The notes: generated by a model from the sequence alone, not told the origin. A stretch of 64,000 bases of DNA from Tillandsia leiboldiana (GCA_029204045.2 CM055060.1:53085430-53149429), one strand, 5' to 3'; shown: positions 24,100-36,559, numbered from the stretch's first letter. A program made the numbers and translations.

Positions 24100-25045
24100 C
24101 AGGTTTATGAGCTTCAGTTTTTTTTGAGCAGTGGTTGAGGTTCCAAATGGAGCTTCAGGAGAGAACAACTTTTAATGAATCTTATACTAAAACTCGTATT
24201 ATATTTGGGATGCGTTAACAAAGTTGTTGAAAGAAAAACTACGTACATACAAATTTTTGTATTGATCGTAATTTGTGGCTTAAGAATCTGCTTAAGGAAC
24301 AATAAACTCACGAATCTGAGAGGAGTTAATTATTGGAGAATTTTACTATACATGTAGGCGAATTCTTTACACGAAATTGTAGTTTTAGAATCCTAGTTTC
24401 AATAAATATATAATTAACCCATTTATCTCTTTTCAAGATATTTTAATACTAATAATTGAGTTTACGAGTTATATCTAATCGTAAAAATTAAGTAAAATTA
24501 AAGTAAAATTATAATTAAAAATATGAAGATAAGAAGCGCTATTTCTAATAAATGGGCTTACGAGTTTAGAAGGTGTGACTCCTGCATTAATTGATGATTA
24601 CTGAGTATTCATTTGTTTGATAGAGATATATAATAAAAATCAATATGTTTTTTTTTGGAAAAAAAAAAAACAGGACAATTTACTTTTTAAAATTTGTTTG
24701 GTTGTGTGCATTTTCAACAACAGTATAATTGAAAATACAATCATAAAAATTTTAGTGTTGCAGTTGGATCCGCATACTGCAATCAAATTGGCTGAAGTAG
24801 TAACTGCCGTAATTGAAAAAAAATAATAAAAAAAAAAGACAATATCGTTCAACAATAATAATAAAAAAAACCAATGCCGATAAAAAATAATAATAATAAC
24901 AATGTTCAAAAATAAAAATACCATTCAAAAAAAATAAAAATATCGTTAAAAAAATAATATTGTCAAAAATAAACAACGCTGTCTAAACAAAATGCCACTA
25001 AAAAAAACATGTCCTTCCGAAGGAAAAAAAGTAAGACCGTTCGAG

Positions 25046-25081
<36 letters not shown>

Positions 25082-25548
25082 AAACGCATGAGTTGTTTTT
25101 TTTTTTTTTTTTTTCCCTTTTCTCCGAAAACACCTCAACGCTGAAGCAGCTAGAATTTTAATATTAATTATTATCTATAAATATAAAATTTTACCATATA
25201 TAAAATTATATATAAATATAAAATTTAAATTAATAATTAATAATTAATATTATTATTTTATATTCAGATGAGATAATATAATCTCGTTATTTAAAACATA
25301 ACATGACTTGTAAATACAAGCTTCAACTTTAACCTATTAAACAAAAAAAGTAAAACTACAATTGTATAAATGTTAGCCTCACTTGGGGTCAAAACTGGGC
25401 CTAGATTACATAAAAATTCAAGATCGAATATAAGACATTTTTAGACCGAGTTGAAACATTGCTGGAGACGGCTCCATCCTTGAACAAACTTATTCATTAT
25501 TATTATTACTACTAAATAAAGTAATTGTAGACAAAATAATACAAATAA
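24100..25548. other. AT-rich spacer
   Basis: No gene was recognised. It holds poly(A) runs (about 24657-24671 and 25049-25079), an AATAAAAAT-type simple repeat (about 24820-24960) and a T run near 25097. Confidence 0.5.
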
Positions 25549-26060
25549 AATTTTTGTTTGGCTGGTACTTAGAAGGAGGGTTTTGACTAGAAACATCTTA
25601 CAGAAAAGAAACTAGAGCGGGCCCAGCTGTTGTGTCATCTGCCTAAGCCCCGAGGAAATAGCGAATCATCTTTTTGTCTCCTGTACCTCCGCAAAAACAT
25701 TGCTGGAGGTCTTGCTGCCAAACAAACTGGAGATCCGCAACAGTTCAATCGTTGACAGACTGTGGGAGGCGAGTGCTCTCAAGAAGGGAGCTTTGGGTAA
25801 AAGGGCTCTAACCACCAACGCGACCACCTGGTAGTTCATTTGGTTGGAAAGAAACAGAAGAATCTTCGAAAATAAGAATCCTAGCCTAGATGCGATCATT
25901 GCCGAAATCAGACTCTCCCGTTCGTATTGGACCAGGTTCTGTGCCTAGGTTCGGTATTTTTTTTTTTTTAATTTTTTTTTTTTTTTTTTTGGCCCGGCTG
26001 CTCTACTGCAGATACCGGCTGCCCAGTTGCTTAATTCATTTTAAAAAAAAATTAATAATA
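25549..26060 (+). pseudogene. 5'-truncated LINE (end of ORF2 plus 3' UTR)
   Basis: It matches the end of ORF2 in the LINE at 55530-63073, from the TTTTTGTTTGGCTGG stretch on. It encodes a decayed zf-RVT-type region and the recognisable ends LLPNKLE, WLERNRRIFENKN and the terminal SYWTRFCA before TAG at about 25945. An in-frame TAG at 25832-25834 replaces a Trp codon present in the longer copy. The 3' UTR keeps the T-rich tract (about 25960-25990) and GC-rich CGGCTGC motifs. It is a dead-on-arrival copy made by incomplete reverse transcription. Confidence 0.85.
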
Positions 26061-26651
26061 ATACATGTCGCAAATTGGTCAAGTTGGATGCAAAGTTTGA
26101 TTTGTTCCATAGAGCAAGCAAAAAATACAATGAAGAAGAGAATATGCATGGTAGAAGCAAAAACAATGGATGAGTAAATTGTAGCTGTAATGGGCTCGGA
26201 ATATTAATAAAAGCAACCCCTTCTCCTTATTTTCCTCCAATTGGCCCTTTTCTATTATTACATATTACAATTTGATTTTGTTTTCCATATCCGAGTTTAT
26301 TGTGCTTGTTGTCCATTCATAATTATTGCTAAAAAAAATTAAAACAAAGCGCATAACTATGACACGATTCAAAGAGAATTGCTTAATTTAATAGTGTTTT
26401 AAATGTCAATTGGTACAAATATCATCATACCTATGAATGAATGTACCCATGCATATATGCCACAAATCTAAGTATGAGATAAAAATTCAAAATAATTTAA
26501 AAACATAAAATTAATATAAGAAAAGAATTCAGAGAATAAAATTAGCGGAGTATTTGCAAAACTAATTCTCATGACAATATTTATTGTAAAAATAAATTTA
26601 TAAAAAATTTATTTATAAAAATAGGCTCGGATGAAATTATAAAATTTTCGT

Positions 26652-26756
26652 AGGTTTATAAAAACGATGAATCATTCACCGCTTTTAGGCTTATAAAAAC
26701 GATGAACCATTCACCGCTTTTAGGCTTATAAAGGCGATGAACCATTCACCGCTTTT
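26652..26756. repeat. Three tandem 35-bp repeats
   Basis: Three units starting at 26652, 26687 and 26722, each of the form AGGCTTATAAAAACGATGAA plus CCATTCACCGCTTTT, are followed by an inverted CGGTGAATGATTCAC. A related inverted motif at about 27735 suggests the two sites are ends of one larger element. Confidence 0.8.
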
Positions 26757-27022
26757 CTAAAAACGGTGAATGATTCACTGGTTTTATGTATTTTTGTACG
26801 ATTTGAGATTTATCATTTAAAATTTATTTGAAATTATGAAAAGATTATGCTGAGTTGTTTAGATTGCGTTATATTATTTGAATTACAAAAAAAAAAAATT
26901 ACACGTAGTGAGAAATATAATATTTATTTCGTATATAATATTGCATTCCATATTACATGTTATGATATATATTTGAAATTATAAAAAAATGTGTTAAGTT
27001 GTTTAGATTGCATTATATTATT

Positions 27023-27484
27023 GGCTAAATTACAGAAAACCTTCCTGTCATATTCTGCTTTTCCACTTTACCCCTGTCATTTAAAAGTCGACAACCTGCC
27101 CCCTCGTAATTACCGAATTATCTTTAGGGGGCAACGACGTTGACAGAAATGATAAATTGACGAAAATGCCTTTTTTTTTTTTCTTTTTTCCGAAGTCTTT
27201 TTTTTTTTTTTTTTCGAAGTCTTTTTTTTTTTTTTTTTGAAGTCTTTTTTTTTTTTCGAAGTCTTTTTTTTTTTTTTTTTTTTTTTTTAGGGAATATTTC
27301 CCAAGAATATTTTGGGTATATGAAAATATATTTTCAAAAAAACTGACGGTCAACTGACGGTCAACTGACGGCGGGGGTTATTGCACAATTCGATAATTAC
27401 GAGGGGGCAGGTTGTCGGCTTTTAAATAACAGGGGGTAAAGTGAAAAAACGGGATATGACAGGGAGGTTTTCTGTAATTTAGCC
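27023..27484. mobile_element. Mutator-like MITE with ~95-bp inverted ends
   Basis: The left arm starts GGCTAAATTACAGAAAACC and the right arm, inverted, is GGCTAAATTACAGAAAACC. The arms stay alike for about 95 bp, to the CCCCCTCGTAATTA block. A 9-bp duplication TATATTATT flanks it (27014-27022 and 27485-27493). Long arms and a 9-bp duplication indicate Mutator-like. The centre has four CGAAGTC or GAAGTC units separated by T runs. Confidence 0.87.
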
Positions 27485-27882
27485 TATATTATTTGAATTA
27501 CAAAAAAAATTGCATGTAGTGAGAAGATATTTCGTATATAATATTGCATTCCATATTGCGTGTTATGATATATATTGCAAAGATTACGTGCAATAAAAAA
27601 AGTAAGACAAAAAAATATTTTGTTTATTTTCGTAAATAACATCACATTCAGTTATGATATATATTGTGATAAGTAAGTTATAATATTTTCTATTTTAATT
27701 ATATTTTTATAAATAATAATTTTATTTAATAGCAGTGAATGGTTTATCGTTTTTAAGCTTTCACCGTATCGCATTCATATTTTTACGAAATGATAAATTA
27801 TTCACCATTTTTTAAAAATTATATTTACATACAAAAATTTATAGAAAATCATTTTTAAAATTATAAAATTTAATAAAACTAT

Positions 27883-27890
27883 TTATATAA
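27883..27890 (+). promoter_or_regulatory. Candidate TATA box of the ANTH gene
   Basis: TTATATAA lies about 310 bp before the start codon, followed by a C/T-rich leader with CCAACCAACCAACC and CCATTCCCATTCCC repeats. No transcript evidence is available. Confidence 0.4.
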
Positions 27891-28112
27891 AAAAATTCAA
27901 AATTAGCCAATTTGACCGGGCCCCTCCCTCCTTTGCCCTTCCACCGTTCCCCCGGAGTTTCCAACCAACCAACCAACCAACCAAAACCACTCTTCTCTCT
28001 CCCCTCCATTCCAATTCCCATTCCCATTCCCATTCCCCTCCCCCATCATCACCTGCTGCTTCGTGCCCCCCACGTTCCCCTCTTTCCTCCCCCCCCACAA
28101 CAACAGGCAAAA

Positions 28113-28127
28113 ATGCAAGATGAATAA
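28113..28127 (+). other. Short uORF upstream of the ANTH gene
   Basis: ATG CAA GAT GAA TAA encodes MQDE and stops 70 nt before the main ATG. It would be in the leader if transcription starts near the TATA box at 27883. Confidence 0.4.
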
Positions 28128-28197
28128 AAGAGCAGATACTTGTCCCTTCTTACCTTATTAAGTAAGCATTTGGGAAAGGTCGAGCGAGACTGGAGCC

Positions 28198-28720
28198 ATG
28201 ACGTCGCCGCGGCAGTGGTGGCGCCGCGCGGCGGCGGCGGTGAAGGACAAGCAAAGCCTCTGCCTGGCCCGCGTGGCAGGGCCGGCGCGCGACGCCGAGA
28301 TGGAGGCGGCGGTGATCCGCGCGACGAGCCATGACGAGCGCGCGGTGGACTACGCGAGCGCGGCGCGGGTGTTCGCGTGGGCGCGGGCGTCGCCGGCGTT
28401 CATGCGGCCGCTGATGCGCGCCGTGTCCCGGCGGGCGGGAAGGACGCGGTGCTGGGCGGTGGCGCTGAAGGCCCTGATGCTCGCCCACGGCCTCCTCCTC
28501 CGCTCCGACACCGCCCCGCCCCGCGCCCGCCTCGGTCGCCTCCCCTTCGACCTCTCCGACTTCCGCGACCGCTCCGCCTACCCTCCCGCCATGTCCCCGC
28601 CCTTCTCCGCCTTCGTCCGCGCCTACTTCGCCTTCCTCGACCACCGCTCCCTCTTCGCCGCCCTCCTCGACCAACCTAACCCTAACCCTAACCCTAACCC
28701 TAACCCTAATCCCGGTCTCC

Positions 28721-28755
<35 letters not shown>

Positions 28756-29550
28756 ACGCTTCTCGACCGCATCCAGAAGCTCCAGATCCTCCTCGACCTC
28801 CTGATGCAGATCCGGCCCTACGCCGACGGGATGGAGGTGGGGCTCGTCCTCGAGGCCATGGATTGCGTCGCCGTCGAGATCTTCGAGGTCTACAGCGAGA
28901 TCTGCGACGGGATCGCCCGATTCCTCGTAGGGATCCTCTCCTCCTCCTCTGACCATCCCCCGCAGGGTCCAGGCGAGGTCGAAGAGGCGCGGTGGCGGGG
29001 GCGGAGGCGGCGGAGGCGGGGGTTGATCGGGATCAGGATCGTGCGGAAGGCGACGGCGCAGAGCTCGCTCTTATCCTCCTACTTCAACCTGTGCCGATCC
29101 CTCGGGGTCCTCAACGCCACGGATTTCCCCGCCGTGGAGACGATCCCCGAGGAGGACATCAGGGACCTCGAGAGGCTCGTCGTGGAGGGCTGCGCTCCGC
29201 CGCCGGAGAAGGCCATCGTCGTCGTCGGCTCCGGCTCCGGCTCCGGCGCCGGCCGCTGCCGCGGAGGAGGAAGAGGAGAAGGAAAGGGAATCGACATGGA
29301 AGAGGAGGAGAGGGGCGGCGATGGTGGCGTTGCGAGGTCCCGGAGGACGGTGGTGACGAAGGAGTGGGTGGTGTTCGAGGAGGAAGACGCAGCGGAGATG
29401 CAGGGGCATTTCGGGAAGAGCGCCGTCATAGGGCAGGGTCATTCCGGGAATCCCTTTATATGCTCCCCCGAGAATTCCTGGGCTTCGATGGTGGGCCCCA
29501 CGGCGGGCGCGCCCTTCCGTGGCAACGGTAACCTCATCGAGCTCATTTGA
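28198..29550 (+). CDS. ANTH-domain putative clathrin assembly protein (CALM/AP180 type)
   Basis: The 450-residue intronless gene has a good start context (GCCATGA). In this family the ANTH domain binds phosphoinositides and clathrin-coat components during coated-vesicle formation at the plasma membrane. The N-terminal half has the plant signature IRATSHDERAVDY (residues 40-52), then RCWAVALKALMLAHGLL and RLPFDLSDF. The second half of the domain has IQKLQILLDLLMQIRP and LEAMDCVAVEIFEVYSEIC. A low-complexity insert splits the domain: six Pro-Asn pairs (about 160-172) and 11 Asp (176-186). The C-terminal tail has an NPF motif (418-420), usually an EH-domain ligand, and ends LIELI. Length and layout fit the short plant class resembling Arabidopsis At1g25240 (from memory). 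Codons are very GC-rich, as in many monocot genes. The minus-strand frame opposite it is a composition shadow. Confidence 0.93.
28673..28755 (+). repeat. (CCTAAC)n and (GAC)n inside the ANTH coding sequence
   Basis: Six CCTAAC-type hexamers (about 28675-28710) encode Pro-Asn pairs, and 11 GAC triplets (28723-28755) encode Asp. Both have units that are multiples of three, so length changes would keep the frame. Confidence 0.92.
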
Positions 29551-30550
29551 AATTTTAAATTTTTCTCTCATTAATTGCCCTAAATAATAATCACATAATA
29601 ATCATCATAATTATCATCTATTTTTGGGTGTTGATTAAAGGGAATTATATTGTACTATACACACTACTAAAGAACAATAATGAATATGATATTTATAATG
29701 TAATTTGGATTGTAAATAGTTTCAAGTTGAGGAAGAGGGAAAAAAAAAGAAAAGGATTCTACGCGTGAGTGTGATCATGACCATGTTGCATTGAGGTGAA
29801 ATTTTTTGAGATTTATAGTAGCAATTTTTTTAAAAATAAAAAATAAAAAAAAAAAAAAAAAATTCTTTCCTTCTCAATACTAAAAATTCTTCCATGAAAT
29901 ATGTTTTCTGAATTTCAAGACTTTTTAAAAACTAAAATTCAAACATTTTATTTTCAATCAAAAAAATAAAATTATATCCAATAAATTATATTATCGAATA
30001 ACTTATTTTTGTAGAATTAGTTGAATTAGGTATTTAATATGATTTAATTCTGTTTACATTTTGAAATTGTACTACCTCAAGTGGTTTTTTTGAGACAAAT
30101 TAAAAACACAACATTTTTTTACAGTGATTTTCAAAACGGTGGATTTTCATTCATATGCTCATATTTAAATGGATAAATTACACATTTTGGCCTCAAACTT
30201 TAATTTATTATAATTTTTAAATCGAACTTTCAAAATTATTACAAACAAATATTATAATTTAACAAAATATTAAAATATCAGTAATATAGAAATGATATAA
30301 TAATATCCTGATGGATGATATCTCAATAATTAATATGTCACATTAATTTTACATTAGCGACACATTAATATTTAGTCAACTAAATTGTATTGCGAGACTT
30401 GATTATAATAATTTAAAAGTTTGAATCAAAAATTACAACAAATAAAAGTTTGAGCATCAAAATATCACGTGCCATATAGTTTGAAAACCAAGTGTGCAAT
30501 TTACCCTATTTAAATAACGAGTAATGCCTAACTATAACAATGACTATTTC
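29551..30550. other. 3' flank of the ANTH gene and AT-rich spacer
   Basis: AATAATAATC-type sequence within 60 bp of the stop codon could serve polyadenylation. No further gene was seen. Confidence 0.45.
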
Positions 30551-30556
30551 TAATAC

Positions 30557-30684
30557 AAGTGGCAAAGGATTAAATAGTTGATATCGGAGGTCCTGAATTC
30601 AAAGCCTAATTGTTTCATATGCTCCGTTAAAATTTATTTTAAAAATAAATGAAACGAATAGAATGTTAGCTAAGTAATTCTCTT
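30557..30684 (+). mobile_element. SINE, old copy
   Basis: An A-box-like AAGTGGCAAAGG, then GGAGGTCCTGAATTC at the B-box position and CCTAATTGTTTCATATGC, parallels 22833-22930. The tail GAAACGAATAGAATGTTAGC is a decayed form of the LINE-like tail. Confidence 0.5.
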
Positions 30685-30949
30685 TAAGTGGAATGTTGTT
30701 ATCAACTACATAATATTAAACATCCTTTCATCTGAGAAATTATATATGGTCAATATCTACATTTGCTTTATAATGAAAAAAAACATTCATTATATATCCT
30801 TTTTGATTTATGCTTTATGCATGTAATGGTGCTTCACTAATCTCCCTAAAAAAAGAAAATGAAAAAAAGAAAATTATTGTCACAATTCCATTATGTATCC
30901 ACTTAGCAAGTAAAGATATTGAGGATGATCTTTTATACAAGAAAAATGC

Positions 30950-31220
30950 TTGCTTGTACATTTTATTTGGAATATATATCTCACATTTCATCTATTTAAT
31001 GGGAGGGGTGTGTTGAGAAATTACTTTACAATTTGTGAAGTAAACCTTTCACCCTTAAATAGGTGGGTGTAGGATGTACATTTTTTTTGGAATGTATCAA
31101 TTCAAGAATGGAGTGTTCTTCACTGGTCATTTCGAAGTGAACAGTAAAATTCATCTCACTCTTGAATGGATAAAATATAATATAAAATATATACTTATTT
31201 TAAGATGTACAAAAAGTATT
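30950..31220. repeat. Multi-hairpin foldback elements, AT-rich version
   Basis: Two overlapping or adjacent copies show TACATTTTTTTTGGAATGTA-type arms, ATTCAAGAATG palindromes and a central CTGGTCATTTCGAAGTGAACAG hairpin, in the same order as the other members. Confidence 0.5.
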
Positions 31221-31726
31221 TTTCTCATATAAATGTTATCCGTCAGATTTCCCAACCTACCAATTGTTACATACAAATTTTTATATGTTTATAATTGTTT
31301 ATTAGCTTAGGATACAATACAATCTAAAACAATATTATGTGTTCACTCTGTTTGGATGAAAAGAGAACTAGAGAAAAAAGAAAAAATCTAGAAGAAAAAG
31401 TAATGGTCCTTTTTTCGCTTTTCAAAAGTGAAGGAAAATAAAGATAGAGTTATTTTCTTTCCTCTTCTTTCTTTTCTTTAAAGTAAATTATAGGAGAGAA
31501 AATTATTTTTTATTTCTTTTTTTTTTTTTTTTTCTCTTCTTAATTATCCAAAGAAAGTATAAAAGGATAAAAGGAAATAGGTGAAAATCGCTATCTAGAG
31601 CTCTTTTTTTTTTTGTTGCCATAGAAAATTCACTAGTCTATGGATTAGAACTAATCAACAACTCATTTAATTATATAAAATTTAAAATTATAAGAATAAA
31701 AAAGCAAAAGCAAAAGATCAAGTTAG

Positions 31727-31758
<32 letters not shown>

Positions 31759-32896
31759 ACTGTTTGTACACCTTTAAGTAGGTTAAATTTGGCACCACAC
31801 TAATCCTAAAATTTATAAACCCTTTGTGACACTTTTATTTTTATTTTTTTAAAAAAAAGTTGATAAAATAAGTGAAAAAATAGTTTGCTGTAAAAAAAAA
31901 AAAAAATGTACAAATAATATTGCTCATAAACTAATACTTTACAAGATTAAAATAATAATATAAACTACCAGAAAAAAAAAAAAAAAAAAGTATATAGTGC
32001 GAGCTTTTCTGCTAGCACCTCTCATCATCATTTTATAAAGTATTAAAAAATAAAAGAAAAAAATTTAAGTTCTTTCAAAATTTTCAAAAATAGTAAAACA
32101 TCAAAGTCGAAACCCTAAAATCCGAAATTAGATCTAAGAAAAATTTGAATGTACTTTAAAGTTTTTCCCTTCTGTGCTTTGCAATAGGTCCAAACTAAGA
32201 TGACCTAAATCCAACTCCAATGAGTCAAAAATATTTTAAATTTGAGTTTAAATCAGAAAGATTTATTTTTGTAACATTCATTTCATTTGTAAATGGGCAT
32301 GGGACATGCCCAGGCCCAGACCAGTTTAAGTTTCGTTTCGGCCCAGATATGATACAGCCCGATTTTTATTCGAACGGTAAGCGGGAACAAAAAAAAAAAA
32401 AAAACAAAAAAAATATATATAATTGTATTTTTTATTTTTTATTTACCAAATAAATAGAGCGGAGGACAGAAGACTTTTTTTTTTTTTTTTTTTCTATCTT
32501 TTGATCCGTCCCAATCCACTGAAATTCCACTCTAGCCGGTCAGAATCAAACCCGACCCGACAAGAAACGAAGCGGGAGCTAGAGGACCCCTCTTGGCTTT
32601 GAATTCGCCCGGTTTGCATTCCAAAAATTGATAGGAGGTAAGATTTATGTCTAATTTGACAATGCTACGGTAAAAAAATATAATATTTTTTTTTTTTTAT
32701 GCTAGAAAATTATGATTGCAATCACTATCGAAAAAGTTTGTGGCTATTAAATTATAAATGCCTTTGAAATTTTTTAGCTTTTTATAATATAAAAATAGTG
32801 TTTTTAATCATCACATTACTAAACTAGAGTTTACAACGCAATAAATAAAAGAGATAATTTCATATTTATTACAGAAAATTGCATCCTAACCCCTCT

Positions 32897-32943
<47 letters not shown>

Positions 32944-33570
32944 TTATTGGTGTGCTAACATTTATTTTTCATGACATAATCTATTTATTTTAAATATTTA
33001 AAAATTAAATATTATATTTTTTTCAATATTACTTGACTATAAAACAAATAGATTCAAAATACACAGCTGAAAGTAAAAAATTTATAAAAATAGTAATAAA
33101 AAGACTTTAATATCATATTAGAGGCGTTGATTTTCAAAATTTCATTATCATTAAACTTATAAATGCATGGCATCAGTTTTTAAAATTATTGAATTTAATT
33201 TCTAAACGCATGTTTTTAATAGTGTAAATCGTTAGATCTAACGGTGTCAATTATCAATTGGAATGTTTTATCAATAAAAATAAATTTGTTAGTACAAAAT
33301 GCTTCATCTTAACAAAAAAAAAAAGCATGTTAACTGGAGTCCATAAACAGCTAGATGTTTAATGTATACCAAAATCTGTACCATATAATACTGTTAATGT
33401 GTTGGAACGCACATGCATGCATGTAGAGGGTTTAGGGTGTAACATTAATGGTACTTAAGATTTAGTAATAATGTTGGGAGTTTAGTAATAATATTTAGAG
33501 TATAATAACGATGATACCATATCATTTACAATATTATGAAAGATCCCAAATGAGTTATATATCCGTAACA
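31221..33570. other. AT-rich spacer
   Basis: No gene was recognised. A patch at about 32495-32645 is less AT-rich and ends GGAGGTAAGATT, a donor-like site that might mark an untranslated first exon, but nothing downstream supports a gene. A (GA)n run lies at 32898-32941. Confidence 0.45.
32898..32941. repeat. (GA)n microsatellite
   Basis: About 21 GA units. Confidence 0.95.
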
Positions 33571-33581
33571 ATTAATTAATG

Positions 33582-33651
<70 letters not shown>
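33582..33651. repeat. (TA)n microsatellite
   Basis: About 35 TA units. Confidence 0.95.
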
Positions 33652-33653
<2 letters not shown>

Positions 33654-33841
33654 TGTTAGGATGCAAAAATGTGCAACATTATTTTCCCTCCACAACATAT
33701 ATAAAATTTTAACATTAAATACAAAATTTTTAAAAAAATAAAAACAAAAATCAAATATAGTTAATTTTTGCCTATTTTTTCTTTCAATTTTCTCGATTAT
33801 TTTTTTATGTTCATCTGGTACCTATTCATAAAATAAATTAA

Positions 33842-34008
33842 GAGCAATACTATCTGTGCATTTCATTTTGGATGTACGATATACACTCTGTCCATTCTAA
33901 AATAAAGACTCTTTCACTCTTCATTTCGAAATGACGAATAAAATTCAGCTCATCTTAAAATAGAAAAAATATAAGATATACATTTTATTTTAAGTATTTT
34001 TTTTAAAA
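33842..34008. repeat. Multi-hairpin foldback element, AT-rich version
   Basis: GATGTACGATATACACTC begins the arm, ATTCTAAAAT is a near-palindrome and the central hairpin is CTTCATTTCGAAATGACG. Order and size match the family. Confidence 0.45.
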
Positions 34009-34352
34009 GTAAACACCTGGTCATGCTCACGCATAATATTGTCTTGTCCAAAATTAGAAGTAACCAATTTTGCACCACATGACATGAACTATTTCATACT
34101 ATACACAAAAAAAAAAACATTATATATATAAAGCATGCGTACGTGTGGTTGTTGAAGCCCATGCCACATGACTCTAAATCCACACAAGTTGTATTAATTA
34201 ATTAGCTTCATATAAATTGCACGAGTAACACCTATAACAACTCCTCATAAATCAAAATGATAGCTAAATTTGTAGTATATATATTATATGCAAACATGTG
34301 TCCCAAACAATAGAAAACTAGTACGTGTAGTGTGCTTCAATTGGAGTAGCAT

Positions 34353-34401
<49 letters not shown>

Positions 34402-34403
<2 letters not shown>

Positions 34404-34570
34404 AAAAGGCTAACTATACACCCCAAAAGGGGTGTATAGTTTACACCCCACCCATCCAAGGGTGGGGTGAATTCCACTCATCACTTGATGTGATGGGTGG
34501 AGAAGCACCCCACCCTTGGATGGGTGGGGTGTAACTTGTACACCCATGATTGGGTGTACAAGTAGCAAAG

Positions 34571-34573
<3 letters not shown>
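34402..34573. mobile_element. Multi-hairpin MITE embedded in (TA)n
   Basis: The left half reads TATACACCCC, GGGGTGTATA, then CACCCCACCCATCC and GGGTGGGGTG. The centre is CATCACTTGATGTGATG. The right half repeats the arms in inverted order. (TA)n tracts lie on both sides (about 34358-34401 and 34574-34616), a context like that of rice Micron elements. It is noncoding. Confidence 0.75.
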
Positions 34574-34616
<43 letters not shown>

Positions 34617-34621
<5 letters not shown>

Positions 34622-35250
34622 AGAAACAAATCATGCATTAATTTACCAGGAAGAGATCGATTTAACTCCTCCTATGCCTTTTAAATTCTATCTCCAACAA
34701 ACTCGCATGTCAAATTGGCGCGAAAAAGGCCGATGGCGATCTAAATGCTCTACTAGATCTTATCTGTCGATGTGCATCTTGTCCAAATATGATCGATCAT
34801 GTATCTCTTTATGTGTACGGTCGGTAACCATCGGTCGATCAGATCGTACTTCATTCATTTTGCGGCTCAAGATTATTTGCAATTTAAAACTAATCATCAA
34901 ATAAAATTAATATATATATATATATAGCTAGGCTGGTGTGTTTTTAGAAATACACAGCTATTCGTATTTTCAAGTTGTTTTCGATGTTGGAACTTCCGAA
35001 TGAACGATCGGCTTCGTTAAAATTGATCTAGAGTATTTAAAAGATCTATAAATTAAATTTTATGAATTTTCGATTTCGTAATCAAAATGGCTCAAAATTA
35101 ATAATTTTAATGGTCGTAATGAACCGTTTGCAAATTTAACGGTATAGAAATATTCAAATCACATAAAATTTTAATAAAAAAATATAATTATACTATATAG
35201 AACAAGATTAATATTTTAGTATCGTACCTTCATATTTTGTAAGATTTTAA
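34617..35250. other. AT-rich spacer
   Basis: A frame of 95 codons at 34617-34904 lacks any recognisable domain and is judged chance. Confidence 0.45.
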
Positions 35251-35278
35251 CATCTTATATATATATATATATATATAA

Positions 35279-35414
35279 CTAGGCTGGAATACTATCGATA
35301 GCACAAAGTCATTGGTGCTACCAATTTTATCCCAACCGCATATACTTTTATCCAAAGACTAAAAATTTAATAACACCAATTATTTAGTGCTGTCGATAGT
35401 ATTCCAACCGGACT
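35279..35414. mobile_element. TATCGATAG MITE embedded in (TA)n
   Basis: The ends GGCTGGAATACTATCGATAG and, inverted, GGTTGGAATACTATCGACAG match at 18 of 20 positions. (TA)n runs flank it on both sides. Confidence 0.75.
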
Positions 35415-35439
35415 ATATATATATATATATTATATATAC

Positions 35440-36472
35440 AGCAGATTGATTTTACTAATAAAAATTGAAGTTGAAAATTGTGAGTACAAGTTATAATGGG
35501 CTAGGGCAGTAGAGAGTTTTGGCAGGTGAACTAATGAATTTGCTCTCAGAGGCTCAGATTTATTGGGGCCTTTAACTCTTAGCATATTAAGAGAGTGCCC
35601 AGAGGGGTGGCAAAATGATGCAGAGCATTTATTGATAATTCAATACTCAATAAATCTCATTAAGTTCCTCAACCTTTTCATCTAATATATGTAAATCTTA
35701 AATGTTTCAATGATAAGTACCTTTTCTAGTGAAATAAATGTGTAAGAAAAATTCATAAAAAATTTGACTCACAATTACTTTACACAACTTTGACTATATA
35801 TTTAAAAAAAAAAAAAAAAAAAAAATTAAATTAGGGAACCAACAATTTGTCTTTAAAGCTGAGGTTATCGGAACAGTATTTTTCTTATTTCATATTCGTA
35901 GCATTGGAATTAATTGTTTGTCTCTAAAAAAAAAAAGTAATATTTCCTAGCTGGGAAAAACCTTAGACTTTTCTAAATAATCTTAAAAAAATAATAATAA
36001 AAAAAAGAAGCAAAAAACTTATCCAAATCATTTATATGGTATTTTATATTTTTAATCAATAGTGTTACATAAAATAAAACGTCAAAACAAAATAATAATT
36101 ATTATTCTTTCAAAATTTAAAGTGCCATAGGCTCACAAATGTTAATAAAAATTTTGTAACACATAACCAGTTAATTAATACAAGGATTTGCCTCTATTTT
36201 GGGCAAATTGCACATCATCTCAACAATAAATAGTGAGATTTGGCCTTTAATTCTGCATAAATTAGGCAAAGACATTTAAACAGTACTTAATTGAGGCAAC
36301 ATAAAATTGGTCAAAAATTAAATGGCATTACATCCCAAGAACTTTGCAACCAATTTAATGTTAGCAAGGACCACCATATTATTGCAGGCCCTGTAACATC
36401 AATTTACATCCCATGCACAACATCACTAAAAGCAACTCATGTGCTCTTTATACCACCACCACATTGTCAAAC

Positions 36473-36479
<7 letters not shown>
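35440..36479. other. AT-rich spacer
   Basis: No gene was recognised. A poly(A) run lies at about 35803-35824. Confidence 0.45.

Positions 36480-36559
<80 letters not shown>

Noticed and set aside
26652..26756. CRISPR-like array
   Set aside because: Three directly abutting units without spacers in a plant genome; it is an ordinary tandem repeat.
28150..28956. 268-codon minus-strand frame
   Set aside because: It lies opposite the ANTH gene, has low-complexity acidic and Val runs from the antisense of GAC repeats, and has no domain.
32495..32645. Untranslated first exon ending in a GGAG/GTAAGA donor
   Set aside because: The donor-like site alone is weak evidence and no downstream exon could be found in the window.
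34617..34904. 95-codon frame as a gene
   Set aside because: It begins in a (TA)n tract, has no domain, and its composition is like the spacer.
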